A stretch of 64,000 nt of DNA, taken from Nocardia colli. Lineage in GTDB: Bacteria > Actinomycetota > Actinomycetes > Mycobacteriales > Mycobacteriaceae. Where the stretch lies: positions 186,001-250,000 of the forward strand of contig NZ_VXLC01000010.1 in the NCBI RefSeq assembly GCF_008704205.1, read 5' to 3'. Below are positions 8,933 to 16,202 of the stretch, piece after piece; the stretch's first letter is position 1, and every line of letters starts with the position of its first letter. Below the pieces are notes generated by a model, which worked only from the letters and a program-made list of their open reading frames with translations, did no database searches and was not told the DNA's origin. The translations under genes and the position numbers were made by a program.

Positions 8933-10644
8933 CCGCGGCGACGGAGGGGGCTTCGGTGCGTGGCGATCTGCGGCGGATGTGGGCGTTGCTCGAGTTGTCT
9001 CGGTGGCGCGTGGTGGTGGCGGTTGCGTGGGGCGTGCTGGCGCTCGGGAGTGGGCTGGGGTTGGCGGCGCTTGCGGCGTGGTTGATTGCTCGGGCCTGGC
9101 AGATGCCGCCGGTGCTGGATTTGAGCATCGCGGTGGTGACCGTGCGGGCGTTGGGGATTTCGCGGGGGCTGGCTCGGTATCTGGAACGGCTTGCTACGCA
9201 TGATGTTGCGTTGCGGGCGATGGCCACGGCGCGGACGACGGTCTATCGGACGTTGGCGGGCTCGGACTTCTGGTTGCGCAGGCCACAACGGTCGGATGCG
9301 GGCCGGCCCGGTGCTGAAGGGCCGCTGCGGCGTGGTGATCTGCTCGTCCGGATCGGTAGCGACATAGACGATCTCGGCGCGGTCGTGGTTCGAGTGTTCG
9401 TTCCGGTCGCGGTCGCCGCCGTGTTGTCCGCGGTCGCGATCGGCCTGCTCGCCACGATTTCGGTGGCCGCGGCCGCGATTCTGGCGGGGGCACTGGCACT
9501 TTCGGGGATTCTCGCGCCGTGGCTGTCGGCTAAGGCGGCGCGTGCGGCGGAACGGGCCGTGCATGCGGACCGGGCCGAGTTCACCGCGCAGGCGCTGACG
9601 GTGCTGGATCACGCGGCGGAACTGCGGGTCGCGGGCCGGCTGGACGCGGCACTCGGCGCTGCTAACAATGCATCTCAGCGTGCGGTCGCGGCGGAAGACA
9701 AGGCGGCCGCGCACAGTGCGTGGTCGGCCGCCGCCACCCCGCTCTCGATCGGTGCGAGCGTGCTGGGGGCCTTGCTGATCGGAATTACGCTCTACGGACC
9801 GTCCGGCGGTGCACCGGGCGCGATGACACCGATGGCGCTCACCGTGCTCGTCCTGCTGCCGCTCTCGGCCTTCGAAGCAGTCGGTCCGCTCCCTGCCGCG
9901 GCACAGGCACTGACTACGGCCCGTGCGGCCTTGCATCGGCTGATCCGGCTCGACGGCGGCGCTCGCTCGAACAATGACGCGGCGGTCGACAACCGATCAA
10001 CTGCTGATGCGCTCGAAGTGCAACTGTCCCAACAACTTCCGGAGATACCCGCCGGCCGCAGAATCGCCGTAGTCGGACCGAGCGGTGCGGGAAAGACCAC
10101 GCTGCTGATGCTGTGGGCCGGCCTGTTCGACACCCCCCGGCCCGGCGTCACCTTCTTCGCCGAAGACGCCCACCTCTTCGGCACCTCCGTGCTGGAGAAC
10201 CTGCGCGTCGCACGCGGCGACGTCACCGAGGACGAGGCCGAAACCGCCTTGCGCACAGTAGGTCTCGGTGACTGGCTGGATTCGCTGCCGAAGGGCGTGC
10301 ACACCGGTGTGGTCGGTGGCGCCGCCGCCGTCTCCGGTGGTCAACGCCGCCGCATCCTGCTCGCCCGAGCGCTGGTGTCCCCGGCCAGGGTGTTGCTGCT
10401 CGACGAACCCACCGAGCACCTCGAGGCCGAGGCGGGCGCAGACCTGTTGTGCGCCTTGCTCGATGCCGACAGCGGACTGGTCGCCCCCGATCGAACTGTG
10501 GTCGTCGTCACACATCAACTGCCGCCGGGCAACCGCGCCGAAGCCATCGTCCACGTCGACGCATCAGCCCAGGTCACGGCGGATTTCACGGACCGTGGAG
10601 TCCCCACTTCAGCTCATCGAGAAATTCCGTTGCCGACTCGCTGA
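8929..10644 (+). CDS. cydC: CydDC transporter subunit CydC (ABC exporter)
   Basis: A 571-residue half-transporter partner of CydD: membrane domain to about residue 330, then an ATPase with GPSGAGKTT (Walker A), VSGGQRRR (signature) and VLLLDEPTEHL (Walker B and following). The start is uncertain. ATG 8929 overlaps the stop of the preceding small ORF, while GTG 8956 lies 5 nt after a strong GGAGGGGG site and gives a protein beginning VRGDLRRMW. The ATPase part lacks some of the usual spacing between Walker A and signature, so it is shorter than in CydD. Confidence 0.9.
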   Translation: MTAATEGASVRGDLRRMWALLELSRWRVVVAVAWGVLALGSGLGLAALAAWLIARAWQMPPVLDLSIAVVTVRALGISRGLARYLERLATHDVALRAMATARTTVYRTLAGSDFWLRRPQRSDAGRPGAEGPLRRGDLLVRIGSDIDDLGAVVVRVFVPVAVAAVLSAVAIGLLATISVAAAAILAGALALSGILAPWLSAKAARAAERAVHADRAEFTAQALTVLDHAAELRVAGRLDAALGAANNASQRAVAAEDKAAAHSAWSAAATPLSIGASVLGALLIGITLYGPSGGAPGAMTPMALTVLVLLPLSAFEAVGPLPAAAQALTTARAALHRLIRLDGGARSNNDAAVDNRSTADALEVQLSQQLPEIPAGRRIAVVGPSGAGKTTLLMLWAGLFDTPRPGVTFFAEDAHLFGTSVLENLRVARGDVTEDEAETALRTVGLGDWLDSLPKGVHTGVVGGAAAVSGGQRRRILLARALVSPARVLLLDEPTEHLEAEAGADLLCALLDADSGLVAPDRTVVVVTHQLPPGNRAEAIVHVDASAQVTADFTDRGVPTSAHREIPLPTR

Positions 10645-10691
10645 CTCGTGGCTAGATTCGTTTGTACACAAGGAAGGAGGTGGTTCGACGA

Positions 10692-10767
10692 ATGTATGTT
10701 CAAAGGACTCGTGAGGTGGCTGCGCGCTAGCGCCACCGCTGCAGGTGATTCGCCGCGCGAGCGTTAG
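10692..10767 (+). CDS. possible short ORFs after cydC
   Basis: A very strong ribosome site (AGGAAGGAGG, 10671-10680) precedes two overlapping short frames. ATG 10692 gives 12 residues ending at 10730. ATG 10696 gives 23 residues beginning MFKGLVRWLR and ending at 10767. A TAGATT hexamer near 10653 could be a -10. The site is stronger than most in this window, yet no full-length gene follows; the frames may be a leader peptide for the structured RNA downstream. Coding status is uncertain. Confidence 0.3.
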
Positions 10768-10789
10768 CGAATTCCACGCAGTCACCCGG

Positions 10790-10869
10790 CCCCCGAGCCC
10801 CCGTTTGAGTCCGAACGGGACCCGTGTAACTAACCATTACACCGGTAAGGCTCGGGGGTCGTTCCTTTT
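10790..10869 (+). terminator. branched hairpin with T-tract after cydC
   Basis: The outer stem CCCCCGAGCC (10790-10799) pairs perfectly with GGCTCGGGGG (10849-10858). It encloses two further hairpins, CCCGTT/AACGGG (10800-10805 with 10814-10819) and CCGTGTAA/TTACAC-GG (10822-10829 with 10837-10845, one bulged C). CCTTTTT follows at 10864. This is a three-way junction ending like an intrinsic terminator. It could simply end the cyd transcript, or be a conditional terminator or small RNA. Confidence 0.6.
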
Positions 10870-10907
10870 TCGGAGCAGGTTCGAACAAGCGGCGGAAAGC
10901 CCGCGAA

Positions 10908-11615
10908 TCAGCCGATGTAGCGCTGCAAGCGGGCCGAGAGGCGTGGTTCCAAAGGACCGTCGGCCACCACTCGCTCCTCGACGTAGGCCAGATCGCCGCC
11001 CTCGACGATGCCGTAGAGGCGCTTGGCGCCGCCGACGACGATCCCGGACTGGCTGCGGATGACCACGTCGGTGGCGAGCTCCCAGGACGACTGGGTGAGC
11101 GCCTGACCGTAGAACAGTTCGACGATGCCGGTGCTGTGCGTGAGCAGCAGCTCGATCACCTCGTCGTTGCCGTCGATGCCGACCCGCCAGAAACCGCTCT
11201 CGCGCAGATCCGGGCCTGAATAGTTGCCCTCGGTGTCGAGCACCCAGGAGCGGGACTCCCAGGACAGGTAGTCGCCGCCGTCGTGCGCCACGATGATCTG
11301 CTGACCGAAGCGGTAGTCGCCGCGCTCGGGGCTGTTGCCCTCGCCCTCGCCGCGCCAGACGCCGACCATGGGCAGCAGCGCGAGCATGGAGGAACTCAGG
11401 TCCGGCCCGAGGCGCAGGTTCGCGGTGTCCTCCGGCAGTGGGAGATCCGGCAGCGCCGGAATGTTGCGGGAGCCGGTCGACTTCGCCCGCTCGACGGCCT
11501 CGGACACGGCTTGATCGCCGCTTCGGCGAGCAGCCGAATCGGCGGAGCCGTTGCCGTTCAGTTGTTCACTCGCTTGCTCGGCCGGATTAGAACCCTCGCT
11601 AGCGAGATCGCTCAT
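10908..11615 (-). CDS. ferric nitrobindin-like protein
   Basis: About 235 residues, counterpart of M. tuberculosis Rv0813c. The C-terminal 160 residues form the ten-stranded fatty-acid-binding-like barrel, with GVWRGEGEG, FGQQI and SWESRSW patterns. In true nitrobindins a C-terminal histidine binds haem iron. Here the matching stretch reads LEPRLSARLQR with arginine at that place, so haem binding is doubtful; loss of this histidine is known for this subgroup. The first 75 residues are low-complexity and acidic. I chose ATG 11615 because it overlaps (ATGA) the stop of the upstream small membrane ORF; a longer frame to 11726 is out of character. Confidence 0.85.
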   Translation of the reverse strand: MSDLASEGSNPAEQASEQLNGNGSADSAARRSGDQAVSEAVERAKSTGSRNIPALPDLPLPEDTANLRLGPDLSSSMLALLPMVGVWRGEGEGNSPERGDYRFGQQIIVAHDGGDYLSWESRSWVLDTEGNYSGPDLRESGFWRVGIDGNDEVIELLLTHSTGIVELFYGQALTQSSWELATDVVIRSQSGIVVGGAKRLYGIVEGGDLAYVEERVVADGPLEPRLSARLQRYIG

Positions 11616-11707
11616 GACTCGGTGAACAGCCGGTAGAAGACGTACAGGCCGAACCAGCCGATGAGGATGGCGACGGCCACCAGCAGAATCTCGAAGAAGA
11701 GGACCAC
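11612..11707 (-). CDS. 31-residue membrane peptide coupled to nitrobindin-like gene
   Basis: GTG at 11707, stop at 11612, overlapping the nitrobindin-like ATG by ATGA. The product is a single transmembrane helix: it starts MVLFFEILLVAVAILIGW and ends with the short tail YRLFTES. A TAGACT hexamer on the minus strand (11719-11714) lies exactly 6 nt before the GTG and there is no ribosome site, as in leaderless actinobacterial transcripts. Promoter, start, composition and coupling all agree, so I regard it as a real gene too short for routine callers. Function is unknown; it might place the barrel protein at the membrane. Confidence 0.65.
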   Translation of the reverse strand: MVLFFEILLVAVAILIGWFGLYVFYRLFTES

Positions 11708-11748
11708 ATTTGGAGTCTAACGACATCCGCTGCTCTATACGCAGACGA

Positions 11749-11785
11749 CCCCGGTGCTTCCCGTCATAGTTGGGGAAGCCCGGGG
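11749..11785. terminator. hairpin terminator after sseC
   Basis: Stem CCCCGG-T-GCTTCCC pairs with GGGAAGC-CCGGGG around a 10-nt loop, with one unpaired T. It stands 22 bp beyond the minus-strand sseC stop and closes the sulfur operon. Confidence 0.65.
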
Positions 11786-11807
11786 CCGTCGGCTGCGTAC
11801 GGTCGGC

Positions 11808-12113
11808 TTACTTGGCGACCGCGACGTCCACGGGGTGGATGCCCGCGCCTTCCGGGCGAACCTCCGCCGAGCCGTTGCCGGCCGAGGAGAGCGCCCGCAA
11901 CGTCCACGCGCCCGGCGCGGCGAAGAAGCGGAAGTCGCCGGTGCCGGAGGCGACGACCTCGGCGGTGAAGTCACCGTTGCCGTCGAGCAGGCGCACGAAC
12001 GCGCCGCCGACCGGCTGACCGTCGGTGCTCAGGACGCGGCCGGTGATGACCGTCTCCTTCTCCACGTCGACGCCGGCGGGGATGGCCTGGCCCTGGGTAG
12101 GTGCTGCGCACAT
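11808..12113 (-). CDS. sseC: SseC-like DUF1416 protein
   Basis: A 101-residue protein matching the small actinobacterial family (DUF1416, SseC) that always follows the CysA2-type rhodanese. The central VLSTDGQPVGGAFVRLLDGNGDFTAEV-type stretch (about residues 28-55) reads as a carboxypeptidase-regulatory-like beta sandwich. It starts 2 bp after the rhodanese stop, so it is co-transcribed. Its biochemical role is not established; it is assumed to assist the sulfurtransferase. Confidence 0.85.
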   Translation of the reverse strand: MCAAPTQGQAIPAGVDVEKETVITGRVLSTDGQPVGGAFVRLLDGNGDFTAEVVASGTGDFRFFAAPGAWTLRALSSAGNGSAEVRPEGAGIHPVDVAVAK

Positions 12114-12115
12114 AT

Positions 12116-12949
12116 TTACGCTCCCAACTCGATCGGTGCACCGACGAGGGAGCCGTATTCGGTCCAGCTCCCGTCGTAGTTCTTGACATTGCTGTGGCCG
12201 AGCAGTTCCTGCAGCACGAACCAGGTGTGCGAGGAACGCTCACCGATGCGGCAGTAGGCGATGGTCTCCTTCTCGCCGTCCAAGCCCGCTTCCTGGTAGA
12301 TCTCGGTGAGCTCGTCGTCGGACTTGAAGGTGCCGTCCTCGTTCGCGGCCTTGCTCCACGGCACGTTGATCGCGGTGGGGATGTGGCCGGGACGCTGGCT
12401 CTGCTCCTGCGGCAGGTGCGCGGGCGCCAGGATCTTGCCGGAGAACTCGTCGGGCGAACGGACGTCGACCAGGTTCTTGGTGCCGATGGCGGCGATGACC
12501 TCGTCGCGGAACGCGCGGATGGTCACGTCGGGGGCGGCGGCCTTGTACTGGGTGGCCGGGCGGCTGACGCCGTCGGTGGACAGCGGGCGGCCGTCCAGTT
12601 CCCACTTCTTGCGGCCACCGTCGAGCAGCTTGACGTTGTTGTGGCCGTACAGCTTGAAGTACCAGTAGGCGTACGCGGCGAACCAGTTGTTGTTGCCGCC
12701 GTACAGGACTACCTCGTCGTCGTTCGAGATGCCGCGCGCCGAGAGCAGATCGGAGAACTGCTCCTGGTTCACGAAGTCACGACGAACTTGATCCTGCAGG
12801 TCCTTCTTCCAGTCGAGCCGGACGGCACCTTCGATGTGGCCACCGTCATAGGCGGAGGTGTCCTCGTCGACCTCGACGAAGACGATGCCGGGGGCGTTGA
12901 GGTTCTCTTCGGCCCAGTCCACGGAGACCAGGACATCGGAGCGAGCCAT
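12116..12949 (-). CDS. cysA2: thiosulfate sulfurtransferase (rhodanese), CysA2 type
   Basis: A 277-residue tandem rhodanese. The N-terminal half is the inactive-type domain (MARSDVLVSVDWAEENL start). The C-terminal half carries the active loop CRIGERSSHTW, whose cysteine takes the persulfide. It moves sulfane sulfur from thiosulfate to a thiol acceptor. The sequence order matches M. tuberculosis cysA2 followed by sseC2. The ATG at 12949 is preceded by GAAAGGAAC. The name CysA2 is historical and does not mean the sulfate transporter ATPase. Confidence 0.92.
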   Translation of the reverse strand: MARSDVLVSVDWAEENLNAPGIVFVEVDEDTSAYDGGHIEGAVRLDWKKDLQDQVRRDFVNQEQFSDLLSARGISNDDEVVLYGGNNNWFAAYAYWYFKLYGHNNVKLLDGGRKKWELDGRPLSTDGVSRPATQYKAAAPDVTIRAFRDEVIAAIGTKNLVDVRSPDEFSGKILAPAHLPQEQSQRPGHIPTAINVPWSKAANEDGTFKSDDELTEIYQEAGLDGEKETIAYCRIGERSSHTWFVLQELLGHSNVKNYDGSWTEYGSLVGAPIELGA

Positions 12950-12977
12950 GTTGTTCCTTTCAGAGATGACTTGCGGA

Positions 12978-13475
12978 TCAGTTCGGTGCCGGGGACGGGG
13001 TAATCCGGCGGAAACGGGCGACCAGGGGATAGATCTGGCAACCCAGGCAGATCCCGAACGCCGCGTTCAAGAACGCGGCGAACAGGGCAAAGCCGGCGAA
13101 GACCGCGCCGACAACTGTGGAGCCGAGCGCGAAGCCCAGCAGGGAGACCGCCGCGAAGACCAGGCCAAGCAGCTGCGCGAACTTCAGCGGCGGCACGGGT
13201 TCGGTCTCGGTGGTCGGGGCCACCCGGGGCGCGACGAACTTCGCGTAGATCCGGCCGTACGGATGCTTGCGCGGACCGTAGGCGGCGCCGATCGCGAAGA
13301 CGACGGCCTGAATGGCGATGAGTATCGCGGCGGCGATGGGGGAGAAGATGGCTGCGATCAGCACCAGAACGAGGACGGCGGTGGTGACCCACGCGGCGAA
13401 GCGGGGTCCGCGAACATCGACCTGCCCGTTGGCAATTGACTGATTCTGCGAAGTTTTACCGATTTCGGTGGACAT
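12978..13475 (-). CDS. DUF4395 membrane protein
   Basis: 165 residues with about four hydrophobic segments (near 25-48, 50-65, 100-118 and 120-142), typical of the DUF4395 family found with rhodanese and thioredoxin genes in actinobacteria. Near the C-terminus it has a pair of cysteines (GICLGCQIYPL) that could carry sulfur or redox equivalents. AGGAG lies 9 nt before the ATG. It is the first gene after the poly-cysteine leader, 123 bp downstream, and 28 bp before the rhodanese. A role in sulfur import or transfer is inferred. Confidence 0.8.
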   Translation of the reverse strand: MSTEIGKTSQNQSIANGQVDVRGPRFAAWVTTAVLVLVLIAAIFSPIAAAILIAIQAVVFAIGAAYGPRKHPYGRIYAKFVAPRVAPTTETEPVPPLKFAQLLGLVFAAVSLLGFALGSTVVGAVFAGFALFAAFLNAAFGICLGCQIYPLVARFRRITPSPAPN

Positions 13476-13598
13476 TGTGCGTACTCCTGCGCTGGATGCG
13501 ACTGATGGCTGGAAAATTGCCAGTTCGCCGGGGGATCATCGAGATCACTCGCACGGCGGACAGAGGTCGGCGTCAGGAAATCTGGGAAAGCCGACCGC
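13476..13598 (-). promoter_or_regulatory. attenuator region of the sulfur operon
   Basis: The leader RNA between the poly-cysteine ORF and DUF4395 contains GGTCGGC pairing with GCCGACC across about 18 nt (close to 13592-13561), directly after the cysteine codons, and a weaker CTGG/CCAG hairpin nearer the gene. These are suitable for ribosome-position-dependent control. Confidence 0.5.
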
Positions 13599-13685
13599 TC
13601 AGCGGCACAGGCAGCAACAACCACCGAGGCGGCACAGATCAACTGTGCGGCGTCGGGTGAGCATCAGCTCGTGGTTGTAAAGCAC
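13599..13685 (-). CDS. poly-cysteine leader peptide of sulfur operon
   Basis: A 28-residue ORF from GTG 13685 (in-frame ATG at 13664) with five cysteines in its last 11 codons, ending LGGCCCLCR. A TAAACT -10 hexamer (minus, 13697-13692) stands 6 nt before the GTG, so the transcript should be leaderless. Cysteine-rich leaderless ORFs ahead of this same operon act as cysteine-responsive attenuators in mycobacteria; the same job is inferred here: ribosomes stall at the cysteine run when Cys-tRNA is scarce, and the operon is expressed. Confidence 0.85.
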   Translation of the reverse strand: MLYNHELMLTRRRTVDLCRLGGCCCLCR

Positions 13686-13762
13686 GAATGCAGTTTACCT
13701 AATCGGGCGGGAGAAAAGGACCCCGGGTTGATCACAGCTGCCCGGGAATCCTGTCAAGGCGG

Positions 13763-14203
13763 CTAAGCGGCGAGCGTCAGCGGCTCGAGCGCGGAACGCA
13801 GATCGGTCACCTTCGGCACGCCGGAGATCCGAAAGCGTTCGCGGCCTTCACTATCGAAGACGAACGTGGTCGGCAGCGAGAGCACGTTCAGTTCTTTGGC
13901 CAGCACCGGCTCGGCGTCGATGTCGACCTCGATGTCCAGCGGCGGCTGCGCGGACTCGGCCAGCTGGCCGGTGACGTCGGCGACGACGCGGCGCACCGCG
14001 GCACAGGGCCCGCACCAGTCCGCGGAGAAGTGCAGCACCGCGGGCACCGAGCCGGTCACGCCGACGGCGGCGAGCAGATCGGCCCGGGCCGAGCGGGTTT
14101 CGGTGACGTCGGCGGCGCGGACTTTGCCGTCGCGGCGGCGCAGGAGAACGCCCACCGCCAGCGCGGCCAGCAACATCACTGCCAGAATTGTGATTTCGAT
14201 CAT
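13763..14203 (-). CDS. thiX: membrane-anchored thioredoxin-like protein
   Basis: About 146 residues from ATG 14203: an N-terminal membrane helix (IEITILAVMLLAALAVGVLL) followed by a thioredoxin domain with the redox motif WCGPC (FSADWCGPCAAV) and the cis-proline SLPTTFVF. It matches M. tuberculosis ThiX (Rv0816c) by position. The ATG overlaps the lmeA stop (ATGA), supporting this start over a longer frame to 14266. A disulfide reductase or oxidase role at the membrane is likely; the partner is unknown. Confidence 0.85.
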   Translation of the reverse strand: MIEITILAVMLLAALAVGVLLRRRDGKVRAADVTETRSARADLLAAVGVTGSVPAVLHFSADWCGPCAAVRRVVADVTGQLAESAQPPLDIEVDIDAEPVLAKELNVLSLPTTFVFDSEGRERFRISGVPKVTDLRSALEPLTLAA

Positions 14204-15009
14204 GATCGCTGCAATCGGTCGAGGTCGATCGTCACGTTCACGCCCTTGCCCTCCACTACGATCCATCCGCCTTGCGCGCTCACCTTGGTGGGATGGACAC
14301 CGAACGGCAATTCCTTGATGTCGATAGTACGGGTGAAGCGCGCGAGCACCGCCGAGCGAGTGGCCGCCGGGATGGCCTCCTCGGGGATGGTCTTGTCGTT
14401 GCCCGCCTGCGGGCAGAAGCCGGTCGCGACGACTTTCACCTGGTCACCGTCGAGGGACAGGTCGGCCTGCACGAAGACCTTGTCGGTGCCGTACTGGGCG
14501 CTCGGCAATTCCGGCAGGCTGCCGAACAGGCACAGCGGTTCGTCGTCGGTCGAGGTCATGCCGGAGCCGCCGGATCCGCCCGTGCCGTCGGACTTGTCCC
14601 GCTGCGGCGGGCCCTTCACCTGCAGGTCGGGGATGGTGAACAAGCGGCCGAGCTCGGTCGGCCCGATCCGCAGCGAACTGTCGACCTGCTCCGCGGGCAC
14701 GTCTTTCAGGCTGCCGTCGACCAGATCGTGCAGCGGGATCCGCACGCCGGTCAGATTCGCCTCGAATTCGTATTCCCCCGGCGTATGCGGAAGATTGCCG
14801 CTCGCCCGGATCCAGACATCGTCATAGCGACCGCCCGCGGCCTGCACGAGGAAGGAAACACCGCGGATCGCGACCGCGGGATCGGCGGGCAGATCGGTGC
14901 CCTGGCGCAGCGCGCGCGAGACCCGGTATTCCGAATAGGCGGCGACGCTGAAATCAATGACCACTGCCAGTCCCGCGAGAATCAGCAGCCCGATGATGAG
15001 CTTGCGCAT
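14200..15009 (-). CDS. lmeA: LmeA-like DUF2993 exported protein
   Basis: A 269-residue protein with an N-terminal signal or anchor helix (MRKLIIGLLILAGLAVVIDF) and a DUF2993 lipid-binding fold. It is the positional counterpart of Rv0817c, named LmeA for its role in lipomannan mannan elongation in mycobacteria. It acts in the periplasm and presumably binds phosphoinositides or polyprenyl lipids. A serine/glycine-rich loop near residue 150 (GTGGSGGSG) is unusual but in frame. Coupled to thiX by ATGA. Confidence 0.8.
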   Translation of the reverse strand: MRKLIIGLLILAGLAVVIDFSVAAYSEYRVSRALRQGTDLPADPAVAIRGVSFLVQAAGGRYDDVWIRASGNLPHTPGEYEFEANLTGVRIPLHDLVDGSLKDVPAEQVDSSLRIGPTELGRLFTIPDLQVKGPPQRDKSDGTGGSGGSGMTSTDDEPLCLFGSLPELPSAQYGTDKVFVQADLSLDGDQVKVVATGFCPQAGNDKTIPEEAIPAATRSAVLARFTRTIDIKELPFGVHPTKVSAQGGWIVVEGKGVNVTIDLDRLQRS

Positions 15010-15232
15010 TGCTGAACCTTATAGAGCGGTTGCGGGCGTCGTCGCATCGGGAAGCAGGCGCGACAGTGCATTTCTGGTATCAGACATATCACTCGGCGTG
15101 GCTCGGCGACCCGGATGGCGAGGTCATCGGGGTTGACGCGCTAATCTTGCATCCGAATTACCTGTGATCAGCGACGTGGCCCCCGGCAGTGCGGCTGTTG
15201 TCCAACGGAGCTACGAGATGGGAGGAGAGCTT

Positions 15233-15997
15233 GTGGAGCTACTCCTGCTGACCTCCGACCCCAACCCCGACGCGGTGTTGCCCTCGCTGTCGTTGCTGGC
15301 GCACAACGTGCGTCCGGCGCCGACCGAGGTCAGTTCGCTGCTGGAGGCGGGGACCGCGGACGTCGCATTGGTCGACGCCCGGACCGACCTGGCCGCCGCG
15401 CGCGGCCTGTGCCGCCTGCTCGGCAGCACCGGGTCGTCGGTGCCGGTGGTCGCCGTGCTCACCGAGGGTGGCCTGGTCGCGGTGAACGCCGACTGGGGAC
15501 TCGACGACATCCTGCTGCCCGGCACCGGGCCGGCCGAGCTGGACGCCCGGCTGCGCCTGCTGGTCGGCCGCAACGGCGGCGTGGCCAGCCCGGAGAACTC
15601 CGGCAAGATCACCCTGGGCGAGCTGGTGATCGACGAGGGCACCTACACCGCCCGGCTGCGCGGTCGTCCGCTCGACCTGACCTACAAGGAATTCGAGCTG
15701 CTCAAGTATCTCGCGCAGCACGCGGGCCGGGTGTTCACCCGGGCCCAGCTGCTGCAAGAGGTATGGGGCTACGACTTCTTCGGCGGCACCCGCACGGTCG
15801 ACGTGCACGTCCGGCGGCTGCGGGCCAAGCTCGGCAGCGAGTACGAATCGCTCATCGGCACCGTGCGCAACGTCGGCTACAAGGCGGTGCGCCCGTCGCG
15901 GACGGCGACCAAGGGCGACTCGGCGCCCGTTCCGGAGGACGAGCCGGAGGGCACCGACGACGCGCCGCTCGCTCCGGTCAACGGCTCCGTGCAGTGA
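15233..15997 (+). CDS. glnR: nitrogen regulator GlnR (OmpR family)
   Basis: About 254 residues: an atypical receiver domain (LLTSDPNPD start, VALVDARTDLAAARG with the aspartate) and a winged-helix C-terminal domain (KEFELLKYLAQHAGRVFTR, then the recognition helix region RTVDVHVRRLRAKLG). Actinobacterial GlnR has no kinase partner and controls ammonium assimilation genes. I choose GTG 15233, 5 nt after GGAGGAG, giving the family start VELLLLTSD; the longer frame from 15164 is not conserved. Stands alone, as Rv0818 does in M. tuberculosis. Confidence 0.92.
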   Translation: MELLLLTSDPNPDAVLPSLSLLAHNVRPAPTEVSSLLEAGTADVALVDARTDLAAARGLCRLLGSTGSSVPVVAVLTEGGLVAVNADWGLDDILLPGTGPAELDARLRLLVGRNGGVASPENSGKITLGELVIDEGTYTARLRGRPLDLTYKEFELLKYLAQHAGRVFTRAQLLQEVWGYDFFGGTRTVDVHVRRLRAKLGSEYESLIGTVRNVGYKAVRPSRTATKGDSAPVPEDEPEGTDDAPLAPVNGSVQ

Positions 15998-16202
15998 GTT
16001 CGGCGGGCCCGCCGAACAATCCGAAACACCGTCGCGTCATTATGTGTTCGCGTCGCGTTCAGCGCGCCGGACGCGGTGTTCGACGCACCGCGATCGAGAC
16101 GCGGATCGGCTTCGGCCGGTCGCGAAATGCTGGGCTGCGCAATGACGTTGTCCGGGTAGGGCTCCCACTCGGGATGCCGCCGAGCGCGAGGAATGGAGCC
16201 CG

